Shown piece after piece: positions 9,027 through 17,998 of a stretch of 64,000 nucleotides of DNA. Positions within the stretch are counted from its first letter, which is position 1. The number at the start of each line of letters is the position of its first letter. Below the pieces are notes generated by a model. It saw only the letters and a list, made by a program, of their open reading frames with translations, made no database searches and had not been told where the DNA came from. The stretch comes from Kamptonema formosum PCC 6407 (GTDB lineage Bacteria > Cyanobacteriota > Cyanobacteriia > Cyanobacteriales > Microcoleaceae): the NCBI RefSeq assembly GCF_000332155.1, contig NZ_KB235904.1, forward strand, positions 1,572,590 to 1,636,589. The letters are read 5' to 3'. Made by a program: the position numbers and the translations under genes.

Positions 9027-11520
9027 CATAATAAATTGCCCAAATTGCCATCGCCCTTAAATAATGGCTAGCCCTAAATGTACCCGTTGCTGTAATTGCT
9101 TCAGGTGTCCGAAATTGCAAACCATTTGCATAAATTTGCTTGACAACTACCTCCGTCAATTCTAAAGCTTTTTCCTTCATCCCCATCTGCATCATAAAAG
9201 CAGCTAAACCAAAATTAATTCCCGTCCAAACTTCTAGAGGATGAGTTGCACCTGGCTTTTCTGGCGAACCATCAAGCATAACGCCATTAGCTGCACCAAA
9301 CTCACCTTGATTGAACTTGATAAAACAAGATTCATACACTGTTTCTAAGGCGCTGATCGCACATTCTTCTGGTACAATATCGGGCAATCCTAATAAACGT
9401 GCATAGAATTGACCGCATAACTGATCTGCCATTACCACATCTGAACCGCTTTCGCTATCTAATCGGTAATATTGCCCATTCCACAGTCTTTGTTGATAGA
9501 TTGGTTTAGCTTGTTCTAACCAATTTTGGTAATTGGTAATTGGTAATTGGTAATTGGTAATTGGAAAGAGACTTACATCCTTGAAATCCTTGTTAAAATT
9601 GGTAATTGGTGATTGGTTTAATTCTTCTACACTACTTTGATGTTTAATCAGTAAAGAACCGATCGCGATCGCAGCTTCTAACGCCGCTAACCACAACCCG
9701 CCGCAATAGGCACTCACGCCCCGCATCTGCCAATCATCAAAAGTCTGATCGGGGGCACCTGAATTTTCAGGAATCCCATCGCCGTCTAAATCAAAGGTTT
9801 TGAGATAAGCTAAAGCTTCCACAATTGCTGGCCAACACTCTTGTAAAAACTCGTAATCTGTGCTACCAGTTAATAAGAAATCTCGATAAACTTGCAAGAC
9901 AAAATCGCAAGGTAAATCTTTCCACAAATTGCAATCTTGATAGCTTGTATAGTTAGTTTTCTCCCAAGGGTGTTCGTTGGGAGCTCCTAAATCGTGGGGT
10001 GTAGCCCCGGCAATTTTCCGCACGGCTGAGGCTTGATTCCAGCCAATAACTCTAGGGGTATCGTCTCCCGTGAAAATCGCTCTAGCAAAGGCTAAAAGCA
10101 CTGCCTTATCTAATTCTGGCCACAGCATTAACAAGGCAAAAGAACCGTAAAGACGCACATCTAAACTCTCGTACCAACGATAATCTATGCACTCTAAAAC
10201 TGCAAATTGACCTTTGGGATCGCGTTCGTCAGCGGCACTCCAAAGTGTGCCACCATCAGTTAGGGCATAGAGTTCGTTAAACATTGCCATTTTTATGATA
10301 TCTGGCAAGTCTTCCCTGGCTAAAATTGGCTGTTGCCAAGCTTGAATATTTTCTCGCCAAGTATCCGAATGCTTCATAGCAGTACGAATTATTGACCAGA
10401 CATTTTTGCCATTGCGACCAAAGAAATCTGTGTAGCGGCGGTAATACCAAACTTCGGGCGCAAATTCGGTGATCGGAAAATCCCAAGCTAAAATAAAGGG
10501 AATCTTGCGAGTTTTTCCCGGTCTAATTGTAAATCTAACTGCGATCGCGCAGGCTAATTGTTCTCCTCCTGCGGCTGGTGTTTCATCGGGATCGTCTAGC
10601 AAGAAGCCTTCTTGTGAGAAGGGCCGCCAAATATCTTCGCCGCTGCCTGCTGGGTTCCAACGGGTTTGATAAAATACTTCTACGGCGGCATTGGCGACTG
10701 TCGCGATCGCCCATTGTCCTTCGCCTTCTTTTACTTCTTCTGATGCACTCAATCGCGTCATCACGCAGCCGATGCGGTGGAAATCTTCTACTAAGCGATT
10801 GAAATTTCCCCCACTTTCACCCCAGCGAGAATTATATTCATAAACAGGACTGCCATCATCTCTGACTTTAATTTCTGGGGATTTATTGGCATTAGTAAAC
10901 CAGCCAACTGTATTCTGCCAAGTCAGCATGATGCTGAGAGTAATTGGTCGATCTGTGGGATTGTGGGCGATCCATTCAAAGATGGCGACTGGATAACTAC
11001 TTTCCTGATAGTTTCCCGCCCAAATTGGCGAAAATTGTTCGCAGCTTAATTGTGCTTGAAAGACATTTTCATAAACAAACCAACTGCGAGGATAAAGTGC
11101 ATGATAACTACCAGTGCTCAGGCTTGAATCTGAATTTTGCTCCTCACTTTTTAATTTTTCATTTTTAATTTTTAATTCGCTCGGATACCATTTCCAAGCA
11201 GATAAACTACCATCTGTAGGGGGTTCTGTAGATAAGGCATAAGCTTGTTTTTTGCCGTCAATTTCTTCAAAGACGCTGAATTGACAAGCGGGTAAACTGC
11301 GGAAAACGTGCTCGCCACCATCGATATGCCAGAGGTTGAAGTCGCCGCGATGCGATCGCCCGATACAGCCGGCACCAAAGCCGCCCAGGGGCATTCCATG
11401 CCAGGGGCCATCGTCGAGATTGCTGGGGTAACGGACGGTGTAGGGATTGTCCCAACCCAGGCCGATAGGACGGTTCCAGGTTTGGGGGGGGATGTTGGGG
11501 TTAGATGTGCGATCGCTCAT
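9004..11520 (-). CDS. GH116 family beta-glucosidase / glucosylceramidase-like protein
   Basis: 838 residues from ATG 11520 (MSDRTSNPNIPP); an ATG at 11595 would add 25 residues with no family character. The N-terminal domain has the family GGFGAGCIGRS and FNLW motifs. The (alpha/alpha)6 catalytic domain has the nucleophile motif LECIDYRWYESLDVR (Glu443) and the acid/base motif PDQTFDDW (Asp591), numbers very close to the bacterial GH116 reference enzyme (Glu441 and Asp593, recalled). It should remove beta-linked glucose from glycolipids or glycosides; the true substrate is not visible. No signal peptide, so cytosolic. A CCAATTA repeat is inserted at about residues 653-665, and the last six residues come from a TTAACTG repeat. 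No obvious operon partner. Confidence 0.88.
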   Translation of the reverse strand: MSDRTSNPNIPPQTWNRPIGLGWDNPYTVRYPSNLDDGPWHGMPLGGFGAGCIGRSHRGDFNLWHIDGGEHVFRSLPACQFSVFEEIDGKKQAYALSTEPPTDGSLSAWKWYPSELKIKNEKLKSEEQNSDSSLSTGSYHALYPRSWFVYENVFQAQLSCEQFSPIWAGNYQESSYPVAIFEWIAHNPTDRPITLSIMLTWQNTVGWFTNANKSPEIKVRDDGSPVYEYNSRWGESGGNFNRLVEDFHRIGCVMTRLSASEEVKEGEGQWAIATVANAAVEVFYQTRWNPAGSGEDIWRPFSQEGFLLDDPDETPAAGGEQLACAIAVRFTIRPGKTRKIPFILAWDFPITEFAPEVWYYRRYTDFFGRNGKNVWSIIRTAMKHSDTWRENIQAWQQPILAREDLPDIIKMAMFNELYALTDGGTLWSAADERDPKGQFAVLECIDYRWYESLDVRLYGSFALLMLWPELDKAVLLAFARAIFTGDDTPRVIGWNQASAVRKIAGATPHDLGAPNEHPWEKTNYTSYQDCNLWKDLPCDFVLQVYRDFLLTGSTDYEFLQECWPAIVEALAYLKTFDLDGDGIPENSGAPDQTFDDWQMRGVSAYCGGLWLAALEAAIAIGSLLIKHQSSVEELNQSPITNFNKDFKDVSLFPITNYQLPITNYQNWLEQAKPIYQQRLWNGQYYRLDSESGSDVVMADQLCGQFYARLLGLPDIVPEECAISALETVYESCFIKFNQGEFGAANGVMLDGSPEKPGATHPLEVWTGINFGLAAFMMQMGMKEKALELTEVVVKQIYANGLQFRTPEAITATGTFRASHYLRAMAIWAIYYELLIVNC
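9527..9562. repeat. In-frame CCAATTA STRR inside the GH116 gene
   Basis: Five TTGGTAA units on the + strand, read as CCAATTA on the coding strand, giving PITNYQLPITNYQ. A short degenerate copy (9598-9616) lies 36 bases away and encodes SPITN. The insert falls between conserved blocks of the catalytic domain, presumably in a surface loop. Confidence 0.9.
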
Positions 11521-11697
11521 GTCATTGATTTTACCCGATCGATGGGTTTCCGTTTTGGATAAATTTATGAAACAATCTGGGCGATCGATCTTCATCTATC
11601 GCCCAGATTACTTCGGGGGAAACTCCGCTTGCAATCGCTTGTGTGGCAATTATCCTGTGGTTACTGCTGCTTCTATAGGAGAAGCGATCGCTGGCCT

Positions 11698-11728
11698 ATT
11701 AGCTATTAGCTATTAGCTATTAGCTAAT
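11698..11728. repeat. ATTAGCT STRR
   Basis: Four tandem ATTAGCT heptamers between the GH116 gene start and the porin gene end. This is the only array of this heptamer I found in the window. Confidence 0.85.
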
Positions 11729-11776
11729 TAAGATGTTGTGCATCAGCAATTAAAAACCCCTGCAAGTCTTTACCCT

Positions 11777-13828
11777 TTAAAAACTAAACTGCGTTCGCAA
11801 ATTACCCACATAAATAGTGGGGTTGTTGTCAAAATTATTGGCGTTGCCAATTAAGTAAAATGCCGGAACAATAGCAATATTGTCACTGATTGGCAAATAG
11901 TAAGTAGCTTCAAATTCATACTGAGTACCGCCATTTCCTCCTCCAGATACCAAGAACCGACGACCGCCCGTAACATCAAACGGGACTAGAAATGATAGAG
12001 TTAGCAAAGCTCCATCTTTGCCCAAATCGGGAAAAGCAAGTCCCATCTGATAAGCTTGAGCTTTAATCGTGCCATCCGGTCGATCGGTTCTAGGAAAAAT
12101 ATTAGTTCGGCCGTAGCTGTAGCGACCAAAAACACCAAAGTTGCGGGCAACTAGCCAGTCAAAATTGAAGATAAAAGTATCCGCCGTTGCATTGCCAATT
12201 TTGCCGCCGTAACCATCATCAGCCACACCGTAAATCGGCTCTCCAATTGCACCACCCACTTGTCCGCCTATTTGCTGGATATTAGAGCGAGTGTAGAGAA
12301 ACCGGAAATTTGCGCGACTGCTAGGGCTAAATGCCAGTTCAACTGTTGCTGAATTGGTGCCCTTAAACAAACCTTTAGAGGGGTCAGCAGCCGAATTAAA
12401 GGGGTTAGCGGGCAAAAATTCATCGCTTTCGCCCAGATAGCCTAAACGCAGCCTAAACCGACGATTGATATCCCACAAAACCACCGCACCAGCACCGCGA
12501 TCGACTGCGTTTGATAGAGTGCTACCGTTCGAGTTAAAGGTGCTAGCTCCATTTAAGAAAAAGGTAAAAGCATTATTGTCAAAATAGCGGTAAAAGTTGA
12601 TCCGCGGCCCGACCACGACTTGCAAGCGATCGCTAAGCGGGAACTGGTAAAAAAGTTCTCGCAAAATAAATTCATTGGGATTAACACCCCCTGTTTGATC
12701 CAGAAATGGAGTGCCAAAGGTATTATAAAGACCCGCTGAGGCAAACTGATTTGCCGGGGAATCGCCATTACCAACAGCTAACTGCGTCACTAATTGATCT
12801 TTACCTGTAAAAGAAGTAGTGAGCGTCAGCCAAACTAACTGACTAAAAGTAACTTCAGGGTCATCAACTCTCTGAACAACAGGTCGATTTGTAATCGGAT
12901 CTCGTCCCGCCGGTCTTAGTGCTAGAGGAGTGTCTGTATTCGTCGTTTCTACTCGGACACGCTTGTTTGCAGTTGCTCCAGTCACATTAAACCAAGCAAG
13001 ACCGCTAAGTTTAGTTGTTGTTGAAAATTGATTAGCTTCTAATTCCGCCGTCCGAGCTTCTAAAGCGTCTACCCGTCCTCGCAATGTTGCTAATTCGGCG
13101 GCAAATTCTTCTTGGAGGCGTTGTAGTGCGATTAAGTCTTCTTTCGTGGCTAAATTGTTGGTTCCCCCTGCAATTAGTCGATTAACTTGGTCTAAACAAG
13201 CATTTAAACCAGCGGCGAATTCGTAACGAGTTAAAGCTCTGTTACCGCGAAAAGTACCATCGGGATAGCCAGCGATACAACCATAGCGTTCTACCAGAGA
13301 TTGTAAAGCTTGGAATGCCCAATCTGTGGGCTGTACATCAGACAACTGAGAAACTGAGGTGACTTGAGCAAAGTCATCGGGAGCGCTAAGATCCGCAGCA
13401 GTTCCCGTCTCGGTTGGGAAATCTGGTATTTTCGGAACTTCAGCAATTACGGGAGATTGGGGGTTTAAAACTGGAGATTGAGACAACCACAAGGGATAGC
13501 TGCGATCGCGGATATCTGTAGCTGCGAGTTCGATTGGAGTTGTTGGAGGCGGTTGTGCTGCTGCTGTCGGAGATAGGTCACTCTCAGTAGTAGGGTTAAT
13601 TTCTGCGACTTTCTCCTCTGTTGGCGCTACCTCTGGAGGAGATAAAGTGCGATCGCTCTCTGCTAATGCTAGCTTTGGAAGTTTGGCTTCTGAAGTTGAG
13701 GTATCCTGTAGTTGGGCGATCGCGCCTGCTGGTACTGAAGCTATTCCCAGACATCCCACCAACATTGACAAGGAGAAAACCGGAGAAGCGATTAGTGTCG
13801 CTTTCCTCGCAGTTGTAAATTTATCCAT
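11777..13828 (-). CDS. SLH-domain OprB-type outer-membrane porin (iron-uptake porin type)
   Basis: 683 residues. A signal peptide is visible (positive MDKFTTARK, hydrophobic stretch to about residue 35, AGAIAQ cleavage area). A Pro/Thr-rich spacer leads to one SLH domain (about 158-215: LSDVQPTDWAFQALQSLVERY, then AGYPDGTFRGNRALTRYEFA). A coiled coil follows (about 230-270, ending VDALEARTAELEANQF) and then a beta-barrel of OprB type, ending in a C-terminal Phe (LRTQFSF) as outer-membrane barrels do. This is the standard cyanobacterial porin architecture, with SLH tethering to the cell wall. These porins pass inorganic ions and small solutes (family knowledge). Iron specificity is not shown here. 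Confidence 0.9.
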   Translation of the reverse strand: MDKFTTARKATLIASPVFSLSMLVGCLGIASVPAGAIAQLQDTSTSEAKLPKLALAESDRTLSPPEVAPTEEKVAEINPTTESDLSPTAAAQPPPTTPIELAATDIRDRSYPLWLSQSPVLNPQSPVIAEVPKIPDFPTETGTAADLSAPDDFAQVTSVSQLSDVQPTDWAFQALQSLVERYGCIAGYPDGTFRGNRALTRYEFAAGLNACLDQVNRLIAGGTNNLATKEDLIALQRLQEEFAAELATLRGRVDALEARTAELEANQFSTTTKLSGLAWFNVTGATANKRVRVETTNTDTPLALRPAGRDPITNRPVVQRVDDPEVTFSQLVWLTLTTSFTGKDQLVTQLAVGNGDSPANQFASAGLYNTFGTPFLDQTGGVNPNEFILRELFYQFPLSDRLQVVVGPRINFYRYFDNNAFTFFLNGASTFNSNGSTLSNAVDRGAGAVVLWDINRRFRLRLGYLGESDEFLPANPFNSAADPSKGLFKGTNSATVELAFSPSSRANFRFLYTRSNIQQIGGQVGGAIGEPIYGVADDGYGGKIGNATADTFIFNFDWLVARNFGVFGRYSYGRTNIFPRTDRPDGTIKAQAYQMGLAFPDLGKDGALLTLSFLVPFDVTGGRRFLVSGGGNGGTQYEFEATYYLPISDNIAIVPAFYLIGNANNFDNNPTIYVGNLRTQFSF

Positions 13829-14042
13829 TTTTCCTCACACCATAATCCGAATCGTTTCACCAGAAGGATATTAACAGTAGAGCTGGATCGGATATGTAAA
13901 ATTAGCCACATTCTGGCCGACAGTTTTTAGAGCGTTAGTTTCAAGATTAAAAAATTTACTGATTTATTCAAGTATTTATACTGGTTCAATACTTGAATTT
14001 TTATGATTAAAGTTAAGTCAGACTTCCACCTTCTGCCCTAAC

Positions 14043-14071
14043 TGTAACTGAGGGTTAAACCTCAAGTTACA
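14043..14071 (-). terminator. Hairpin downstream of MscS copy A
   Basis: TGTAACTGAGG and CCTCAAGTTACA pair around a short AT-rich loop, with one bulged base. It lies 15 bases past the stop of the minus-strand gene. No long T-run follows, so it may act as an mRNA-stabilising hairpin rather than a strong terminator. Confidence 0.5.
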
Positions 14072-14086
14072 GCTAGAGCAGAAAGA

Positions 14087-15679
14087 TTACATCAAGTAAG
14101 ATTGTCTTAGATGCCAAACCAAATCCTGACGCACTTCACTCTTGATCCGATTTCCACGCTCGCAATGCTCTAGCTTGATGCTATCTACATAAAAGCGCAC
14201 CGTTGTCTCCCGACTTTGGTCTCCGCTAACTTCATTCACCCAAATTTTCGGGTCTTGCCATTGATTTCGAGAACTCTTAAAACTCTCACTCATCCAAACT
14301 TTAAAGCTTTCCACTAGATCGTCTAATCTAGTCTCCATACCGACGGGATTGTTGATTATCCGATATAATTTATTGATTTTTATAATCAACAAATTAATTC
14401 TCTGTTCCCACTCTCTAGGCAATGTCATCAAATCTTCTTTAAACAAATCTGGGTCTTTTAGCCAGCATTGATACCAGATTCTGACTAGACCAATGAGCGT
14501 ATTATTAGAGGGCGCACCTCCAATTTCAACTAACTTGCTGCGCTTGTGCTTATCCTGACGTTCGGCTCTCCTCTCCAAACCGATCGACAGACAAATTTCT
14601 AAGAATTGTTTCTGGATTGCTCTGATTTCTTCTGCATCTAATCCTCCCTGTTCTGCACCGGAGAGAAATTCTGATAGTTGCTTCAGGCTCATTTCAATTT
14701 TCAAGAGCATACGGGTGACATCTTGCTCAGCTAGCAATCGCATCCGCCCAACTTCTCGCTTTAACTTCTGTTTGACCCCCGATCCAGAATGGCCGTAGTA
14801 ATTGTCAATTGCTTCCAGCTTACCCTCTAGTTCTCCCATTGTATCGGGGTGGGCAAGTACCACTTTCTCCATCAGAGATATTGCTCTTGCTGGATCGACA
14901 TCACCCTTGATGGGAATTGAAATGGTGTAGTAATAGTGACTCGTAGGACGGCTAAGATTAATAATGTTTTCACCTTGGAAATTGGCATTAGGGATATAAA
15001 TTTCAGAGTGACTATCGATTAAGTACATAGTTGTTACCCGCAGACCAATTTTTTTGATCACTGCCCGCGAACCATCTGACAGAGCAACAACATCGCCGAA
15101 ACTGAAAGGCGTATCAATCAATAACACTAAGCCACTGAAAAAGTTCGCCAGAATGTCCTTTAAGGCAAAACCGAGGATAAATGCCGCTCCCCCAATTGTT
15201 ACTAGCAAACCGGATAGATCGAAACCCAATTGCTGTAAAGCTAGCAATCCACCAATGAAATAGGTGAAAAAGGGCAGGATGTTTTGGAGTATGGGTATTA
15301 AGACATCATCCCACATTGCTTCGGAGCGGTCGGCATACTGCTTGAGTGCATAGAGAACTACTTGGGTTAGAAGTTGAGCAATCCAATAAGTTACTATTAA
15401 GAAATTAAGGGTGTTCAGACCTCTCTGGATGAACTCAATCGTTATTGGCTGGCCGTTAAATTCCAGACTACTTCCCCATTGTGCTAATAACAAATTCATC
15501 CCGACGAAGCAGACTAGCAGAAGTATCGGGCCCCGTGAGATATTCAAGGCTACCAGTGGTATATCAGTTGGTAGTCGGCGTAAAACTACCCGCAGCACTA
15601 AGAACAGGATATACAAACTAACAATGGTAAGTCCCAGTATCCCAAAATTGCTGAGAAATGCTACAGCACTACTTGACAT
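14087..15679 (-). CDS. MscS-family mechanosensitive ion channel, copy A
   Basis: 530 residues. Four or five transmembrane segments occupy about 1-215; the pore-lining segment is recognisable as TIGGAAFILGFALKDILANF (about 159-178), followed by FSGLVLLIDTPFSFGDVV and the MscS beta domain with IPNANFQ. The C-terminal 270 residues are a long cytoplasmic extension with coiled-coil segments and little similarity to classical small MscS. Such channels release solutes during hypo-osmotic shock (family knowledge). An in-frame TAG just upstream of ATG 15679 fixes the start, with GGAGGG as ribosome site. Tandem paralogue of the next gene. Confidence 0.9.
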   Translation of the reverse strand: MSSSAVAFLSNFGILGLTIVSLYILFLVLRVVLRRLPTDIPLVALNISRGPILLLVCFVGMNLLLAQWGSSLEFNGQPITIEFIQRGLNTLNFLIVTYWIAQLLTQVVLYALKQYADRSEAMWDDVLIPILQNILPFFTYFIGGLLALQQLGFDLSGLLVTIGGAAFILGFALKDILANFFSGLVLLIDTPFSFGDVVALSDGSRAVIKKIGLRVTTMYLIDSHSEIYIPNANFQGENIINLSRPTSHYYYTISIPIKGDVDPARAISLMEKVVLAHPDTMGELEGKLEAIDNYYGHSGSGVKQKLKREVGRMRLLAEQDVTRMLLKIEMSLKQLSEFLSGAEQGGLDAEEIRAIQKQFLEICLSIGLERRAERQDKHKRSKLVEIGGAPSNNTLIGLVRIWYQCWLKDPDLFKEDLMTLPREWEQRINLLIIKINKLYRIINNPVGMETRLDDLVESFKVWMSESFKSSRNQWQDPKIWVNEVSGDQSRETTVRFYVDSIKLEHCERGNRIKSEVRQDLVWHLRQSYLM

Positions 15680-15770
15680 CTAATTGCCCTCCAATTGTGA
15701 TGGAACTTTGAATTTGAATTTTTACTACTAATAGAATTCAATCATCAAAATTAAACAAATGATAGTGGAC

Positions 15771-15799
15771 TGTAACTGAGGGTTAAACCTCAAGTTACA
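15771..15799 (-). terminator. Hairpin downstream of MscS copy B
   Basis: Same 29-base hairpin as at 14043-14071, carried along in the duplicated unit, 15 bases after the stop of copy B and between the two genes. It implies the copies may be separate transcripts. Confidence 0.5.
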
Positions 15800-15814
15800 G
15801 CTAGAGCAGAAAGA

Positions 15815-17407
15815 TTACATCAAGTAGGATTGTCTTAGATGCCAAACCAAATCCTGACGCACTTCACTCTTGATCCGATTTCCACGCTCGCAATGCTCTA
15901 GCTTGATGCTATCTACATAAAAGCGCACCGTTGTCTCCCGACTTTGGTCTCCATTAACTTCATTCACCCAAATTTTCGGGTCTTGCCATTGATTTCGAGA
16001 ACTCTTAAAACTCTCACTCATCCAAACTTGAAAGCTTTCCACTAGATCGTCTAATCTCGTTTCCATGCCCACAGGATTGTTGATCGTCTGATATAATTTA
16101 TTGATTTTTATAATCAACAAATTAATTCTCTGTTCCCACTCTCTAGGCAATGTCATCAAATCTTCTTTAAACAAATCTGGGTCTTTTAGCCAGCATTGAT
16201 ACCAGATTCTGACTAGACCAATGAGCGTATTATTAGAGGGCGCACCTCCAATTTCAACTAACTTGCTGCGCTTGCGCTTATCCTGACGTTCGGCTCTCCT
16301 CTCCAAACCGATCGACAGACAAATTTCTAAGAATTGTTTCTGGATTGCTCTGATTTCTTCTGCATCTAATCCTCCCTGTTCTGCACCGGAGATGATATCT
16401 GATAGTTGCTTCAAATTTATTTCAATTTTCAGTAGCATACGGGTGACTTCTTGCTCGGCTAGCAACCGCATGACCCCAACTTCTCGCTTCAATTTCTGTT
16501 TGACTCCGGCTCCAGAATAGCCATAGTAACGTTCAATTGCTTCCAGTTTTTGCTCTATGTCTCCCATTGTATCAGGATGGGCAAGCACTACTTTTTCCAT
16601 CAGAGATATCGCTCTTGCTGGCTCGACATCACCCTTGATCGGAATGGAAATGGTGTAGTAATAGTGACTCGTAGGACGGCTGAGGTTGACGATATTTTGG
16701 CTTTGAAAGGCCGCATTAGGTATGTAAATCTCGGAGTGACTATCGATTAAGTACATACTTGTTAAGCGCAGACCAATTTTTCTGATCACTGCCCGCGAAC
16801 CATCTGGCAAAGCCACAACATCGCCGAAACTGAAAGGCGTATCAATCAATAACACTAAGCCACTGAAAAAGTTCGCCAGAATGTCCTTTAAGGCAAAACC
16901 GAGGATAAATGCTGCTCCCCCAATTGTTACTAGCAAACCGGATAGATCGAAACCCAATTGCTGTAAAGCTAGCAATCCACCAATGAAATAGGTGAAAAAG
17001 GGCAGGATGTTTTGGAGTATGGGTATTAAGACATCATCCCACATTGCTTCGGAGCGGTCGGCATACTGCTTGAGTGCATAGAGAACTACTTGGGTTAGAA
17101 GTTGAGCAATCCAGTAAGTTACTATTAAGAAATTAAGTGCACTCAGACCTCTCTGGATTAGCCCGATCGTTACTGGCTGACCGTTAAATTCCAGACTACT
17201 TCCCCATTGTGCTAATAACAAATTCATCCCGACGAAGCAGACTAGCAGAAGTATCGGGCCCCGTGAGATATTCAACGCTACCAGTGGTAAATCGGTTGGT
17301 AGTCGGCGTAAAACTACCCGCAGCACTAAGAATAGGAGATATAAACTAACAATGGTAAGTCCCAGTATCCCAAAATTGCTGAGAAATGCTACAGCACTAC
17401 TTGACAT
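15815..17407 (-). CDS. MscS-family mechanosensitive ion channel, copy B
   Basis: 530 residues and about 93 percent identical to copy A by eye. I chose ATG 17407 because it aligns with the start of copy A and has GGAG upstream; a TTG at 17422 would read through that ribosome site. Differences cluster in residues 78-90 (VTIGLIQRGLSALN here), 205-225 and 285-335, whereas the last 190 residues are nearly unchanged. Some changes fall next to the beta domain (IRKIGLRLTSMY against IKKIGLRVTTMY), so gating or selectivity could differ (inference). Confidence 0.9.
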   Translation of the reverse strand: MSSSAVAFLSNFGILGLTIVSLYLLFLVLRVVLRRLPTDLPLVALNISRGPILLLVCFVGMNLLLAQWGSSLEFNGQPVTIGLIQRGLSALNFLIVTYWIAQLLTQVVLYALKQYADRSEAMWDDVLIPILQNILPFFTYFIGGLLALQQLGFDLSGLLVTIGGAAFILGFALKDILANFFSGLVLLIDTPFSFGDVVALPDGSRAVIRKIGLRLTSMYLIDSHSEIYIPNAAFQSQNIVNLSRPTSHYYYTISIPIKGDVEPARAISLMEKVVLAHPDTMGDIEQKLEAIERYYGYSGAGVKQKLKREVGVMRLLAEQEVTRMLLKIEINLKQLSDIISGAEQGGLDAEEIRAIQKQFLEICLSIGLERRAERQDKRKRSKLVEIGGAPSNNTLIGLVRIWYQCWLKDPDLFKEDLMTLPREWEQRINLLIIKINKLYQTINNPVGMETRLDDLVESFQVWMSESFKSSRNQWQDPKIWVNEVNGDQSRETTVRFYVDSIKLEHCERGNRIKSEVRQDLVWHLRQSYLM

Positions 17408-17641
17408 CTGATTGCTCTCCAATTGTAATGGAACTTTAAAACAGTTTTAACTTTCTATATCAGGCTGAGAGGCTATTTGTAACAAAAATTATTGTTGAAA
17501 CAATCATTATAGTTGTATCATTGATACTTCCCTCAACTCATCTTTTTGTTTGTTGTTAGTTAAAAATCCTAATTTAGGTTTAGCTATCTCTCCTGTTCAC
17601 CTTCTTCTTGGATTGAGGGTTACTGATTCTAAACTGTTTGT

Positions 17642-17821
17642 TTGACTACATTAATCGTATTCTTTGAGATTGCAATCACTTGGGTGATTTTAGGCAATTG
17701 CGTCGGCTGGCGTTCGATTGTTGGTTTGACTGCATTTGCGTTGTTCGCCATGACTTTCAGCGTTCATACCCTGCCACCAGTTTTTTTACCTTGTTGCGCG
17801 ATCGCTATGTTCGTTCCCTGA
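17642..17821 (+). CDS. Possible 59-aa membrane peptide (weak)
   Basis: A TTG-started frame reads MTTLIVFFEIAITWVILG, then a second hydrophobic block (IVGLTAFALFAMTFSVHTLP) and a third, cysteine-bearing one, before TGA. The hydrophobic periodicity looks protein-like, but there is no ribosome site, the start is weak and no homologue comes to mind. It may be a remnant of a longer membrane protein. The rest of the 17408-17998 gap is AT-rich with no feature I can name. Confidence 0.2.
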   Translation: MTTLIVFFEIAITWVILGNCVGWRSIVGLTAFALFAMTFSVHTLPPVFLPCCAIAMFVP

Positions 17822-17998
17822 GTCCTGATTACTTGGGAGCAAAGGCTGTGAATCCTCGAACACAGGGAAAGATAAAATATTTATACCATAATAATACCAA
17901 CATTACCCACTTTTTTATCTACTTAACAAAATTATAATAATTTCGGCAGCTAATTATGAAATTCTTATGTAGTCGGCATTTAGAGAATTGGTATAAGA

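Larger units (their letters stand above)
14041..17437. repeat. Tandem duplication of a 1.67-kb MscS gene unit
   Basis: Unit A covers 14041-15709 and unit B 15769-17437; both are 1,669 bp from the ACTGTAAC downstream hairpin to the GGAACTTT upstream of the gene, so there are no net indels. Only about 60 bp of unrelated sequence separates them. The copies differ in roughly 35 of 530 residues, counted by eye, mostly in the middle third. Confidence 0.92.
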
